Assembly: GCA_029776255.1 (NCBI GenBank)
Contig: JAKOTN010000134.1
Coordinates: 1-64,000, forward strand
Direction: 5' to 3'
DNA from: Pseudomonadota bacterium
GTDB taxonomy: Bacteria > Pseudomonadota > Gammaproteobacteria > Burkholderiales > Rhodocyclaceae
DNA length: 64,000 nt
Position numbers and translations under genes: made by a program. The notes under the pieces were generated by a model that was not told the DNA's origin, ran no database searches, and saw only the letters and a program-made list of their open reading frames with translations. Below, one piece after another: positions 49,729 to 58,796 of the stretch (the stretch's first letter is position 1; each line of letters starts with the position of its first letter).

Positions 49729-51750
49729 TCAGAAACGATACACGGCCTTGAACCGGAATGTGCGCCCATTCTGCTCAATGCGATCACGGGTCGGCAAGGT
49801 CACGTCGAACGCGGCGGGGTCGGTGAACTTGCGATCGAAAAAGTTGTAGGCGGATGCCGACAGTTGCCATCCGTCCTTGCCTGCCGGGCGCAGCAGCGTC
49901 AGATTGACGATGCCATAGCCGGGGAGGGTGTTGCCGAGTTCGGTCTTGCGCTTGTCGAGCCATTGCCCTTCGGCGCCGAGCCGCAGTCCCATCCATGGGA
50001 GCGGCAGCCAGCCGAGAAATTTCGCCACGACCGACGGCGAGTTGCTCAAGCGCTGCCCTTCGTCGTTTTTCGTTCGCGGCAGATCCAGGTTGACGCGAAG
50101 GCGGGCGGTGTTTTCAAACTGGTGCTCGGCTTCCAGTTCGAGACCGTTGGCGGTGATTTTGCCGCTGTTGACGAACTGTAGGAGTCCGTCGGCGTTCGTG
50201 GTCTGCTCGATCAGATTTCTCATTTTGTAGTGGTACGCCGTCGCGGAAAGCCGGGTCTGCTTGCCAGGATAGTACTCGACTCCCGCTTCGTAGGTGGCGA
50301 GCTTTTCCGGGTCCAGACCAGTGGGGTTGGCGATTTGCGAGCCGGGGAATTCGTAGAAACGCTCAAACGCATTTGGCGCCCGGAAAGCCGTTCCATACTG
50401 TAATTTCCACACCGCCTGTTCCGACGACCGATAGACCAGCCCCAGTCGCGGTGTCAGTTCGCCGCGTGCGTCGGTGATTTTGTCGAAACGGGCGCCCAGC
50501 GAGAGATTGAGCGCCTCGGTCCATTGGAAATCGTCCTGCGCGAAGATGCCAAGGCGTTGGCTACGCTGCTGATCGCTAAAGTACAGGTTGTACGGATCGC
50601 TGTCGTAATTCCATTGTTTCTGGCGATAATTTTTCTGGTACTCGATTCCCGCGATGAGCTTGTTACGGGCGGACCAGGCGCTGACCACTTTGAACTCGCC
50701 TCCCCACCAGTTGGCTTGTGCCCGGTCGTGGTTGAGAACGGCGGGATCGCCGGTAAGGGCTGGCCCGTTATAGGCGTAGTCACCCCAATACAGTCGCCCT
50801 GTCGCCTCGGACTCCGGCGAGAGGGCGTGTTTGTAGGTAAGATCGATGTAAGCCTGCGAGTCGCCAAGGAAATTGGTCGGGTCGTTGAACTTGGCGCCGT
50901 AGGCGCCGGTTGGCGCACCCTTTTCGCGTTCGCTGGCGGCGGCGGTCAAACTCAGGCCCGCGTACGAGAGGCGACCAAAGAAGCGGCGGTTGTCGCGGTC
51001 GTAGTCAGTGCCGGAAGTTCGCCCGAAGTTGCTTGCCGGCGAATCGAATTCGGGGAAATACAGATTCGGACCGTCGCTGCGCATCCCCGAGACCGAGGCG
51101 ACGATTTCGATACCGTTTGCCGAACGGCCGCCATAGGTGGCGCGGCCCTCGCGGGTGTCGTAACTCGACAAGCCCGCCGCGAATTCCACCCCGTCAATTT
51201 GTGCCGCGCTCCGGGTGACGATGTTGATCACGCCGAAAAACGCATTGCCGCCGTAGACCGAGGAGCCGGGGCCGCGCACGACTTCGATGCGGTCGACCAG
51301 ATCGATGTCGAGCAGTTCCTCGGTACCCACGTAAGCCATGTCATAGATGGTGTCGTTGGTGCGGTAGCCGTCGATCAGCAGCAGGACGCGCGAGTTATAG
51401 TCCTGCGGCCGGGCAAAGCCGCGTGCGCCGATATAGTTGTACGAGCGGTCGTTATGTATGTAAAACCCGGGCGCGCTGCGCAGCGCTTCCGCGATGGTGC
51501 GCCAGCCGTACTGTTGAATCTCGTCTCGTGTGATCACGGTCACCGCCGAGGCGATCTTCGACACCTTTTGACTGAACTTCGAGGCGCCGACGACGGACAC
51601 GTCCATTAATTGCTCCAGGGACAATTCCGTCAACGGCTCCGTGGCTCCGGCGCTGTCGAGCATTCCCGTCACCAGTAACGTCATCAGGCTGGCTTTTAAG
51701 TGTCTACCGCGGCTTGTGCCGCCGAACGTTGGTCGCGAGAAAGCTGTCAT
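49729..51750 (-). CDS. TonB-dependent outer-membrane receptor
   Basis: 673 residues from the ATG at 51750; an ATG at 51762 is an equal alternative and the frame is open further upstream without conserved sequence. A signal sequence (LKASLMTLLVTGMLDSAGA) precedes the plug domain (LSLEQLMDVSVVGASKFSQK, VTVITRDEIQQYG, VDRIEVVRGPGSSVYGGNAF), then a long beta-barrel ending in Phe (FKAVYRF). Such receptors import siderophores, cobalamin or other ligands; no ligand can be assigned. It heads an operon of YfiR, kinases and c-di-GMP enzymes, so it may act as the surface sensor. Confidence 0.9.
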   Translation of the reverse strand: MTAFSRPTFGGTSRGRHLKASLMTLLVTGMLDSAGATEPLTELSLEQLMDVSVVGASKFSQKVSKIASAVTVITRDEIQQYGWRTIAEALRSAPGFYIHNDRSYNYIGARGFARPQDYNSRVLLLIDGYRTNDTIYDMAYVGTEELLDIDLVDRIEVVRGPGSSVYGGNAFFGVINIVTRSAAQIDGVEFAAGLSSYDTREGRATYGGRSANGIEIVASVSGMRSDGPNLYFPEFDSPASNFGRTSGTDYDRDNRRFFGRLSYAGLSLTAAASEREKGAPTGAYGAKFNDPTNFLGDSQAYIDLTYKHALSPESEATGRLYWGDYAYNGPALTGDPAVLNHDRAQANWWGGEFKVVSAWSARNKLIAGIEYQKNYRQKQWNYDSDPYNLYFSDQQRSQRLGIFAQDDFQWTEALNLSLGARFDKITDARGELTPRLGLVYRSSEQAVWKLQYGTAFRAPNAFERFYEFPGSQIANPTGLDPEKLATYEAGVEYYPGKQTRLSATAYHYKMRNLIEQTTNADGLLQFVNSGKITANGLELEAEHQFENTARLRVNLDLPRTKNDEGQRLSNSPSVVAKFLGWLPLPWMGLRLGAEGQWLDKRKTELGNTLPGYGIVNLTLLRPAGKDGWQLSASAYNFFDRKFTDPAAFDVTLPTRDRIEQNGRTFRFKAVYRF

Positions 51751-52118
51751 GGACTCCCCCATGGATGTCCGGAGGCCACCACACCCCACGGCGTCAGTAC
51801 TCCGACACTCTTTAGTGTAGTAATCGGTAAGCGATGCGTCGACTTGAGCAGCCCTGAGTGTTCGCATGCCGTTGCTTGCCCGGCCGTTTTGGCGTCATTT
51901 CACCTTCGGAAAGCGTACGGCCACCATTGGTGATGCTCGTTACGGCAATAGAAAAAGAAAACGACGGTTTTGAAATGCTGGCTTCACGATAGGTGCTAGG
52001 TGCGGCCTAAAAAGAGGCAGCAAAATCAGACGAATGAACCGGGCTGATAATCGACATCCAGTTTATAGATATAACAGGCGAAATAAAAGCGCTGCCGCAT
52101 TTGCCAGGTGATTGTCGA
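51751..52118. other. 368-base upstream region of the TonB operon
   Basis: It separates the TonB receptor start from the end of the small secreted-protein gene; both genes are on the minus strand. The operon promoter should lie here; on the minus strand tacact near 51814-51819 could be a -10, but the -35 is poor. I looked for a cobalamin riboswitch or c-di-GMP riboswitch core and did not see one. An A-rich run (51949-51963) is the only other feature. Confidence 0.45.
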
Positions 52119-52499
52119 TTAGAAGGAGAAGCGTTGCAAAAAGCCTTTCGCATCCCAGTCGCACAGTTTTTTACCGATCGGATAGAGCGATTCGCCGGCA
52201 AGTACCCGGTAAGGCGTCGACCACTGCTCGCCATCGCGGACGGAAAATTCGCGGCTGACGCAATTCAGTGTGGCATCGGTTCCTGGATCGCTGGCGTCGG
52301 CCGAGGTGTAGAGTTTGAAGGTGGCAATATCGTTGCTGATCTTGATCGCTGTCTCATCGAGAAAATATGGCGATCCCTTTAGTTGGAGGAGACCTGCCGG
52401 TGTACTGTCGGCACATTGGCCGGTGACGGGCAACTGCAAGCTGAGTGCCAGGACGATCGTCACGATTCGTCTGGCGGACGGTGCTAGGCAATGGGGCAT
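52119..52499 (-). CDS. Small secreted protein resembling surface-adhesin E family
   Basis: 126 residues with ggag 5 bases before the ATG. A signal peptide (RRIVTIVLALSLQLPVTGQC) ends near an Ala or Cys; a lipoprotein box is not clear. The mature part (YFLDETAIKISNDIATFKLY, then NCVSREFSV ... LAGESLYPIGKKLCDW) has two well-spaced cysteines and loosely matches the small adhesin_E-like periplasmic/surface family. The assignment is tentative. It is transcribed away from rpsF and is probably monocistronic. Confidence 0.65.
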   Translation of the reverse strand: MPHCLAPSARRIVTIVLALSLQLPVTGQCADSTPAGLLQLKGSPYFLDETAIKISNDIATFKLYTSADASDPGTDATLNCVSREFSVRDGEQWSTPYRVLAGESLYPIGKKLCDWDAKGFLQRFSF

Positions 52500-52640
52500 G
52501 GGAACTCCGTTTGAGGTTCAATGGCTTGGGTTCAATGGGGAGGCGGGATCGGTTCCTGTGTCGGTGCCGAAAGTATAAGTGCCTCCAGTAAACCGTCAAT
52601 CGACGAGATCTCGGCGCAAGCCGCTGAAAAATCGAAATCA

Positions 52641-52670
52641 TTGCCTGAAGGGGAGGCGGGCGGCTATAAT
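52641..52670 (+). promoter_or_regulatory. Putative promoter of the rpsF operon
   Basis: TTGCCT (52641-52646) and a perfect TATAAT (52665-52670), 18 bases apart, with a G+C-rich discriminator. As at rplC, the -10 lies inside an inverted repeat (GGCGGC-TATAAT-CCGCCG) and is followed by a T-run (52677-52681). The leader to the rpsF ATG is about 58 bases. Confidence 0.65.
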
Positions 52671-52734
52671 CCGCCGTTTTTCCACCTTGCTCCACCGTTC
52701 GCATGGCGGGGGGCTTCTACCGTGAGGAGTGTGC

Positions 52735-53127
52735 ATGCGCCATTACGAAATTGTCCTGATTATTCATCCGGACCAGAGTGAACAGGTTGCGGCGATGGTT
52801 GACCGGTACAAGACGCTGGTCACCTCGCGTGAGGGACGGATTCATCGTCTCGAAGACTGGGGCCGTCGTCAGCTCGCCTATCCGATCCAGAAGTTGCACA
52901 AGGCGCATTACGTGCTGATGAATCTGGAATGCGACGACGCCACGCTGACCGAACTGGAACACAGCTTCAAGTTCAACGACGCCGTTCTGCGTCACCTGAC
53001 GATCCGCACCAAGCGGGCGGTGAGCACGCCTTCACCGATGATGAAGGACGAAAAGTCCAAATCGCTGCTCGAAGTCCGCGAGCCGGCGGTAGCCGCCGCC
53101 GAGGCCGCGCCGACGCCAGGCGCCTGA
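52735..53127 (+). CDS. rpsF: 30S ribosomal protein S6
   Basis: 130 residues from the ATG at 52735 (gaggag 5-6 bases upstream); a GTG two codons earlier is less likely. S6 binds 16S rRNA together with S18. Motifs: [38 protein letters not shown] and the [15 protein letters not shown] block. The C-terminus is a low-complexity Glu/Ala tail, as in other proteobacteria where it can be glutamylated by RimK. Confidence 0.96.
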   Translation: MRHYEIVLIIHPDQSEQVAAMVDRYKTLVTSREGRIHRLEDWGRRQLAYPIQKLHKAHYVLMNLECDDATLTELEHSFKFNDAVLRHLTIRTKRAVSTPSPMMKDEKSKSLLEVREPAVAAAEAAPTPGA

Positions 53128-53141
53128 TTGTCGAGGCGCTG

Positions 53142-53471
53142 CTGAACCGGGTTGAGCTACAAGGCGTCCTGATCGAACGCAAGGCCTTGCGTTTCACACC
53201 GGCCGGTGTGCCGGTCGTCGAATGCCTGATCGGGCATCGATCGGAACAGTTGGAAGCGGGTAGTCCACGGCGTGTCGAGTGCGAGGTCCAGGTTATTGCC
53301 GTGGGGCCGACGGCGCAGTGGCTGCAAGCGGCCAGTCCCGGTGCGGTGCTGCGGATGACGGGGTTTCTCGCCGCCCGGAGCCGGAACAGCAAGCAGCCGA
53401 GACTGCATGTCACAACGATCAAATTTGTCGAAGGAAATCAAGATGGCAAGGTTCTTCAAGAAGAAAGATGA
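53142..53471 (+). CDS. priB: Primosomal replication protein PriB
   Basis: 109 residues if translation begins at CTG 53142 (Leu/[24 protein letters not shown]). No ATG, GTG or TTG exists in frame at this end; gagg lies five bases before this CTG, and ATT at 53127 (overlapping the rpsF stop) is the alternative. PriB is a single-stranded-DNA-binding OB-fold protein of the replication-restart primosome; the [18 protein letters not shown] block is diagnostic. It lies between rpsF and rpsR, its classical place, and overlaps rpsR by 29 bases. Confidence 0.88.
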   Translation: MNRVELQGVLIERKALRFTPAGVPVVECLIGHRSEQLEAGSPRRVECEVQVIAVGPTAQWLQAASPGAVLRMTGFLAARSRNSKQPRLHVTTIKFVEGNQDGKVLQEER

Positions 53472-53718
53472 AAAAAACGTCAAGAAGCGTGGCAGCGGCC
53501 TGTTCAAGCGCCGCAAGTTCTGCCGCTTCACCGCTGAGAAGATGGAGGAGATCGACTACAAGGATGTCGATCTGTTCAAGGAATATATCGCCGAGAACGC
53601 CAAGATCATGCCGGCGCGCCTGACCGGCACCAAGGCCGGCTACCAGCGCATGCTGTCGGTGGCGATCAAGCGCGCGCGCTTTCTGGCGTTGCTGCCTTAC
53701 ACCGACAATCACCAGTAA
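53443..53718 (+). CDS. rpsR: 30S ribosomal protein S18
   Basis: 91 residues from the ATG at 53443, with aagga 8-9 bases upstream. S18 pairs with S6 on the 30S platform. Motifs: [19 protein letters not shown] and the C-terminal [22 protein letters not shown]. The frame continues upstream without S18 similarity. The first 29 bases overlap the end of priB. Confidence 0.96.
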   Translation: MARFFKKKDEKNVKKRGSGLFKRRKFCRFTAEKMEEIDYKDVDLFKEYIAENAKIMPARLTGTKAGYQRMLSVAIKRARFLALLPYTDNHQ

Positions 53719-53732
53719 GCGAGGACGAGACG

Positions 53733-54191
53733 ATGCAAATCATTCTGATGGAAAAGGTCGCCAACCTCGGAAACCTCGGCGATCTGCTCAAGGTGAAAGA
53801 CGGTTACGCCCGCAATTTTCTGATTCCGGCGGGCAAGGCCAAGCGTGCGACGCCGCTCGCGCTGAAGGAATTCGAAGCCCGGCGCGCTGAACTGGAAAGC
53901 GCCGCGGCCGCTAAACTGGCGGCTGCGCAGGCGGAAGCCGAGAAGCTCAACGGGACCGTGGTCACGATCGCCCGCAAGGCGGGGGTGGACGGTCGCCTGT
54001 TCGGTTCGGTGACCAACTTCGATGTCGCCGACGGTCTGCGTGCCCTGGGTTTCGCGGTCGATAAATCGTCGGTGCGCATGCCCAACGGTCCGCTGAAGAT
54101 GCTCGGCGAGACCTCGCTCGACGTGGCGTTGCACAGCGATGCGACGGCGACGATTACCGTTGCCGTGGTCGTCGAACAGATGAAAATCTGA
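53733..54191 (+). CDS. rplI: 50S ribosomal protein L9
   Basis: 152 residues. L9 is an elongated two-domain protein that stabilises the L1 stalk region and affects reading-frame maintenance. N-domain: [25 protein letters not shown] with the [10 protein letters not shown] motif; a long helix ([20 protein letters not shown]) links it to the C-domain. Followed by a strong terminator. Confidence 0.97.
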   Translation: MQIILMEKVANLGNLGDLLKVKDGYARNFLIPAGKAKRATPLALKEFEARRAELESAAAAKLAAAQAEAEKLNGTVVTIARKAGVDGRLFGSVTNFDVADGLRALGFAVDKSSVRMPNGPLKMLGETSLDVALHSDATATITVAVVVEQMKI

Positions 54192-54226
54192 GTGTTTCTT
54201 TGAGGCACCATGTTTCGTGCCGAAAA

Positions 54227-54255
54227 AAAGCCTTGCCCCAGGGCAAGGCTTTTTT
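54227..54255 (+). terminator. Intrinsic terminator after rplI
   Basis: A 12-bp stem (54227-54238 with 54241-54252), a two-base loop and a T-run to 54255. The flanking A-run makes it potentially bidirectional. It closes the rpsF-priB-rpsR-rplI unit. Confidence 0.88.
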
Positions 54256-54371
54256 GCATTTTGGCTGTGGGAATGGGCCGGTTTCAACGGTTTCAATCAG
54301 GCCAATCTCGCCAAGCTCGCCAAGCTCGCGGTTTGGCCCTATTCTTTGCGAACTTTCGATGAGCACGTCCG

Positions 54372-55736
54372 ATGTCTGACCCGACGCTGGCACAGTTGCG
54401 CGTTCCCCCGCATTCGATAGAGGCCGAGCAATCGGTGCTTGGTGGCTTGTTGCTGGACAATGCCGCTTTCGACAAGATCGCCGATCTGATGGCCGAGGGC
54501 GATTTTTACCGCAACGAGCACAAGCGGATTTATCGCCAGATTCGCAAGCTTCTCGATCGCGGCAAACCCGCCGACGCGGTGACGGTGGCGGAAAGCCTCG
54601 AGCAGGCCGGCGAGGGCAATGACACCGGTGGCCTGGCCTATCTCGGCCAGTTGGCGGCCAACACACCGTCGGCGGCGAATATCCGGCGCTATGCGGAAAT
54701 CGTTCGCGAGCGGGCGATTCTGCGTCAGTTGGTCACCGCCGGCGACGAGATTGCCGGCAGCGCGCTCAATCCGCGCGGGCGTGACCCGAAAACGCTGCTC
54801 GACGAGGCGGAAGCCAAGGTTTTCGCCATCGCCGAAGGCGGTTTTCGTCATCAGAGCGGCTTCGTGCATATCAATCCGCTGTTGACCCAGGTCGTCGAGC
54901 GCATTCAGGAACTGCACGACCGCGACAATCCGTCGGACATTACCGGTGTGCCGACCGGCTACCATGATCTGGACGCCAAGACCTCGGGACTACAGGGCGG
55001 GGATCTGTTGATCGTCGCCGGTCGCCCGTCGATGGGCAAGACCTCTTTCGCGCTGAATATCGCCGAATACGTGGCGATCGATGTCGGCTTGCCGGTGGCG
55101 GTGTTTTCGATGGAAATGGGCGGCACGCAGTTGGCGATGCGCATGCTGTCGTCGGTCGGCCGCCTCGACGCGCATCGCGTGCGTACCGGTCGCCTCAACG
55201 ACGACGAGTGGTCGCGGCTGTCGTTCGCCTTGGGCAAGATGCACGAGGCGCCGATTTACATCGACGAAACGCCGGCGCTCAATCCGATCGACCTGCGCGC
55301 GCGCGCGCGCCGCCTGTACCGTCAGTGTGGCCAGCTTGGCCTGATCGTCATCGACTACCTGCAATTGATGTCCTCGACCAGCCAGGGCGAGAACCGGGCC
55401 ACCGAAATTTCGGAAATCTCGCGCTCGCTGAAGGGGCTGGCGAAGGAACTGAACGTGCCGTTGATGGCCTTGTCGCAGCTCAACCGTTCGCTGGAGCAAC
55501 GGCCGAACAAGCGGCCGGTGATGTCCGATCTGCGCGAATCGGGCGCCATCGAACAGGACGCCGACGTGATCATGTTCATCTATCGCGACGAAGTTTACAA
55601 CCAGGATTCGCCGGACAAGGGGGTCGCCGAGATCATCATCGGCAAGCAGCGCAACGGGCCGATCGGCACCACCCGTCTGACCTTCATGGGCGAATACACG
55701 CGCTTCGAGAATTTCGCCAGTCCGGGGTCGTACTGA
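54372..55736 (+). CDS. dnaB: Replicative DNA helicase DnaB
   Basis: 454 residues. DnaB is the hexameric helicase of the replication fork. The N-terminal domain begins PHSIEAEQSVLGGLLLDN; the RecA-like C-domain has Walker A GRPSMGKTSFALN, Walker B LGLIVIDYLQLM and the arginine-finger/DnaB signature SRSLKGLAKELNVPLMALSQLNR. No intein is present. Its position behind rplI is typical. The spacer upstream contains a short tandem repeat (ctcgccaag). It converges with the transglutaminase-fold gene 24 bases away. Confidence 0.97.
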   Translation: MSDPTLAQLRVPPHSIEAEQSVLGGLLLDNAAFDKIADLMAEGDFYRNEHKRIYRQIRKLLDRGKPADAVTVAESLEQAGEGNDTGGLAYLGQLAANTPSAANIRRYAEIVRERAILRQLVTAGDEIAGSALNPRGRDPKTLLDEAEAKVFAIAEGGFRHQSGFVHINPLLTQVVERIQELHDRDNPSDITGVPTGYHDLDAKTSGLQGGDLLIVAGRPSMGKTSFALNIAEYVAIDVGLPVAVFSMEMGGTQLAMRMLSSVGRLDAHRVRTGRLNDDEWSRLSFALGKMHEAPIYIDETPALNPIDLRARARRLYRQCGQLGLIVIDYLQLMSSTSQGENRATEISEISRSLKGLAKELNVPLMALSQLNRSLEQRPNKRPVMSDLRESGAIEQDADVIMFIYRDEVYNQDSPDKGVAEIIIGKQRNGPIGTTRLTFMGEYTRFENFASPGSY

Positions 55737-55760
55737 CGATGAGGACCGCCGGCCGGCGGC

Positions 55761-57206
55761 TCAGCCGTCGCTGCGACTGGCGTTGACGGTGTAGCTGAAA
55801 CGGCCACTGTCGGCGCTGTCGAAACGGACGCCGCCAGCCTCGGCCTGCGGCAGAACCAGAAAAGGCAGCGTCCGGTTGCCGCCGCCCTGTAGTTTGACGT
55901 CGAGGGCGGCGTTGAAGGCGATCCAGTTCATTTCCCAGAAACCGAACAGCAACTTGCGCAGCACCGTCAGTTTGGCGTCGCCACTGCCCAGACGCTCGTC
56001 GTGGATGGCCTTGCGCACGTCGGCCGGATCGACCGGAATCCAGCCGTAGCCCGGGGTATAGAATTCGGCGCGGCAGTGTTGGCCGGCGCGCAGATTGCCG
56101 GTGGCGCCGAGACCGGCGAACAATCGCGAACTGTCGATGCGCAAGCCGAATACCGGGCGTGCCGGAATACCTATCGACCGGCACAGACCGACGAAAAGCA
56201 GGGCGATGTCGGCGCTCTTGCCGCCGAACTGTCCGCTGTCGAGCATCGCCTCGACGTCGCCGCGGCCGATGCCCTTGGCCAACGGGTCGTAGAAGGTGTT
56301 GTCCACCACCCAGTCGTAGATTGCCTTGCCGCGCGCCACCGGGTCCTTGACGCGCCCGATGGCCCGTTCGGCGGTGCTGCGCATCAAGCCGTCGGTTGGC
56401 ATCCGGTCGGTCGATTGCAGGCAGCGGCGCAGTACCTCGCTGCGCTCGGCGACGCTGTTGCGGCGCGTAATGTCGAAATGACGGTCCTGCTTGGCAACCT
56501 GGCTGACGATTTGCAGTTGCGGCTTCGCCGCATCGGCGTCTTTCCAGTCGGCATAGAAGACTTCCATGTCGGCCACCGGGTCGCGGTAAATCCCGGCGCT
56601 GTCGAAATTGCCTTGCCAATTGTGTCCCAGCGAACGCTGCCAGAGCGTGTCCTTGTATTGCGCCAGCGGTAACCAGACACGCAGCCGGCCTCTGGCGTTA
56701 TTGATGGCAATGCTTGAGGTCAGATCGTAAGTCCGCCAGTGCGGTGCCGGCTCGTCGGGCAGGCTGACGACGTTGATCGGCTCGCTGGGCGCGAGGGCAG
56801 GCGGTGGCGTGGCCGGAGCGGGCGCCGGTGTCGGTCGCTCGACGGCCGGTCGCTCGACGGTCTGTCGTTCGGCCACCGGTCGGTAGCTGCGCCGGTCGGT
56901 TTTTTTACTCTCGTCCCGGCTATGCCGTTCGCTCTTGGCGGTGCGCTCGTTTCGGTTGCCGCGCTCGTTGCGGCTACCACGTTCGTTCCGGTTGCCGCGT
57001 TCCTCCCGGCTGCTCCGCTCGCCATGACTGCCGCGCTCGGTTTTGGCGCCCCTCTTTTCGCTGCTTTTGGTGCTGCTCTTGTCGGTCGATTTGGCTGACG
57101 GTTTGCTCGCCGTCGTGGCGGCGTTTTTCTTGTTCGCGGCCAGGGCCGACGTGGGAGCGAGAAGTGAGAAAAGCGCCGAAGCGGCAAGGAAATCGCGTCG
57201 TTTCAA
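55761..57206 (-). CDS. Tat-exported transglutaminase-fold protein lacking the catalytic cysteine
   Basis: 481 residues. The N-terminus MKRRDFLAASALFSLLAPTS, ending ALA, is a Tat-type signal. Residues 27-140 are low-complexity (Lys/Ser, then Arg/Asn/Glu/Gly repeats, then Pro). The C-terminal half (150-450) is a transglutaminase-like fold: VARGKAIYDWVVDNTFYDP, FGGKSADIALLFVGLCRSIG, QHCRAEFYTPGYGWIPVDP and GFWEMNWIAFNAA. His377 and Asp393 of the triad are present, but the cysteine position is Ser331 (codon agc read directly). In the family this block is normally GGKCxD. It may be non-catalytic or a serine variant. Exported to the periplasm; substrate unknown. Confidence 0.82.
   Translation of the reverse strand: MKRRDFLAASALFSLLAPTSALAANKKNAATTASKPSAKSTDKSSTKSSEKRGAKTERGSHGERSSREERGNRNERGSRNERGNRNERTAKSERHSRDESKKTDRRSYRPVAERQTVERPAVERPTPAPAPATPPPALAPSEPINVVSLPDEPAPHWRTYDLTSSIAINNARGRLRVWLPLAQYKDTLWQRSLGHNWQGNFDSAGIYRDPVADMEVFYADWKDADAAKPQLQIVSQVAKQDRHFDITRRNSVAERSEVLRRCLQSTDRMPTDGLMRSTAERAIGRVKDPVARGKAIYDWVVDNTFYDPLAKGIGRGDVEAMLDSGQFGGKSADIALLFVGLCRSIGIPARPVFGLRIDSSRLFAGLGATGNLRAGQHCRAEFYTPGYGWIPVDPADVRKAIHDERLGSGDAKLTVLRKLLFGFWEMNWIAFNAALDVKLQGGGNRTLPFLVLPQAEAGGVRFDSADSGRFSYTVNASRSDG
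56944..57015 (-). repeat. Four 18-bp tandem repeats coding Arg-Asn-Glu-Arg-Gly units
   Basis: Imperfect 18-base copies at 56944-56961, 56962-56979, 56980-56997 and 56998-57015 inside the transglutaminase-fold gene, each coding a variant of R-[NE]-E-R-G-[NS]. Copy number may vary between strains without breaking the frame. The unit is basic/acidic and probably an extended linker between export signal and domain. Confidence 0.75.
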
Positions 57207-57275
57207 TCGACTCTCCGGTGAGTGTAAGAGCCTGGTCGCGGAAGCGAACGAGCAGGCCGCACGGATCGGTGGCTA

Positions 57276-57309
57276 AAAACGACCGGGCCGCGTCACAAGA
57301 CACGGCCCG
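57276..57309 (-). terminator. Terminator of the bcp-phoH unit
   Basis: On the minus strand a 10-bp stem with one mismatch (57309-57300 with 57295-57286), loop ttgt, followed by cggtcg and a run of T residues (57280-57276). It lies 16 bases after the PhoH-like stop and separates it from the transglutaminase-fold gene, which therefore needs its own promoter. Confidence 0.75.
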
Positions 57310-57324
57310 ATAAGATGAGGAAAA

Positions 57325-58770
57325 TTATAACACTTCGGCGGCGTGGTCCGCGAGGCGCGAGCGTTCGCCGCGCTGCAGGGTGATATGGCCGGCATGTTGC
57401 CATCCCTTGAAGCGGTCAACCGCATACGTCAGACCGGAACTGCCTTCGGTGAGATAAGGGGTGTCGATCTGCGCGATGTTGCCGAGGCAGATCACCTTGG
57501 TGCCGGGGCCGGCGCGGGTGATCAGCGTTTTCATCTGCTTGGGCGTCAGATTCTGCGCTTCGTCGATGATCAGGTATTTGTTGAGAAAGGTGCGCCCACG
57601 CATGAAATTCAGCGACTTGATCTTGAGGCGGCTGCGGAGCAGGTCGCGGCTGGCCGCGCGGCCCCAGTCACCCCCTTCGTGATCGCCTTGTTCGAGAACT
57701 TCGAGATTGTCTTCGAGCGCGCCCATCCAGGGCCCCATTTTTTCTTCCTCGGTGCCCGGCAGAAAGCCGATGTCTTCGCCGACCGGCACGGTGGCGCGCG
57801 TCATGATGATTTCGCTGTAACGCTTCAGTTCGAGCGTCTGCGTCAGACCGGCGGCCAGGGCCAGCAGCGTTTTGCCCGTGCCGGCCTGACCGAGCAGGGT
57901 GACGAAATCGATGTCCGGATTCATCAGCATGTTGAGGGCGAAGTTTTGCTCGCGGTTGCGGGCGGCGATACCCCAGACGGCGTTGCGGTGCTGCGTGTAA
58001 TCGGTCAGCGTTTCGATCTCCGCGATCGGGCCGTCGACGTGGCGGACGATGGCCTGAAGCGGCTGCCGCCCTTCATGGAAAAGAAACTGGTTGGGCCGCA
58101 GATGCGCGCACAACGGTCCGTGCAGACGGTAGACAGTGTGCCCGTCGTGCCGCCGGCGGGGCAGGTCGCCACCGTGCGTTTCCCAGAAATCGGCGGTCAG
58201 TTCATGCATGCCGGTGTACAGCAGGTCGCTGTCCTCGATCACCTTGTCGTTGAAATAATCCTGCGCCGCAAGCCCGAGGGCGCGCGCCTTGATGCGCATG
58301 TTGATGTCTTTTGAAACCAGAATCACCGGGCGCTCGGGGTGGCGGCGTTGCAGGTGGAGGACTACCGCCAGAATTTGGTTGTCGGCCTTGGCGGTTGGCA
58401 AATTCATCGGCAATTCTTGAGCAATGGCCTCGGTTTGCAGAAACAGGCGACCGCTGGCCAATTGTCGCGAAGGCTCGGCGAGCCGGATGCCCCGATCGAT
58501 GGCTTCCTTCATGCCGCTGACGATTTCGTCGAGCGTGCGTGTGACCTGGCGGGCATTGCGGGCGATCTCCGAAACCCCCTTCTTGTTGTTGTCGAGTTCT
58601 TCCAGCGTCATGATCGGCAGGAAGATGTCGTGTTCCTGGAAACGATAGACGCTGGTCGGATCGTGCATCAATACATTGGTGTCGAGAACGAAAAGCTTGC
58701 GCCAGCGCCTGGCCGCGTCATCGTCCTTCTCCTCGTTCTCGTCGGCGTTGCCGTCCGGTTGGCGGAGCAT
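57325..58770 (-). CDS. PhoH-family ATPase with N-terminal PIN domain
   Basis: 481 residues from the ATG at 58770, behind ggaggg at 7 bases; the frame is open upstream through bcp but not conserved. The PIN nuclease domain (about 25-170) has [12 protein letters not shown] and the acidic residues of [12 protein letters not shown] and [13 protein letters not shown]. The PhoH2-type ATPase domain (240-481) has Walker [11 protein letters not shown] and Walker [20 protein letters not shown]-PhoH proteins are predicted or shown to be RNA helicase-ribonucleases. It follows bcp by 26 bases. Confidence 0.9.
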   Translation of the reverse strand: MLRQPDGNADENEEKDDDAARRWRKLFVLDTNVLMHDPTSVYRFQEHDIFLPIMTLEELDNNKKGVSEIARNARQVTRTLDEIVSGMKEAIDRGIRLAEPSRQLASGRLFLQTEAIAQELPMNLPTAKADNQILAVVLHLQRRHPERPVILVSKDINMRIKARALGLAAQDYFNDKVIEDSDLLYTGMHELTADFWETHGGDLPRRRHDGHTVYRLHGPLCAHLRPNQFLFHEGRQPLQAIVRHVDGPIAEIETLTDYTQHRNAVWGIAARNREQNFALNMLMNPDIDFVTLLGQAGTGKTLLALAAGLTQTLELKRYSEIIMTRATVPVGEDIGFLPGTEEEKMGPWMGALEDNLEVLEQGDHEGGDWGRAASRDLLRSRLKIKSLNFMRGRTFLNKYLIIDEAQNLTPKQMKTLITRAGPGTKVICLGNIAQIDTPYLTEGSSGLTYAVDRFKGWQHAGHITLQRGERSRLADHAAEVL

Positions 58771-58796
58771 GCGGGCGCCCTCCTGTCGCGTGCGGG

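Noticed and set aside
51751-52118. Cobalamin or c-di-GMP riboswitch upstream of the TonB operon
   Set aside because: I looked for conserved cores on the minus strand and saw none.
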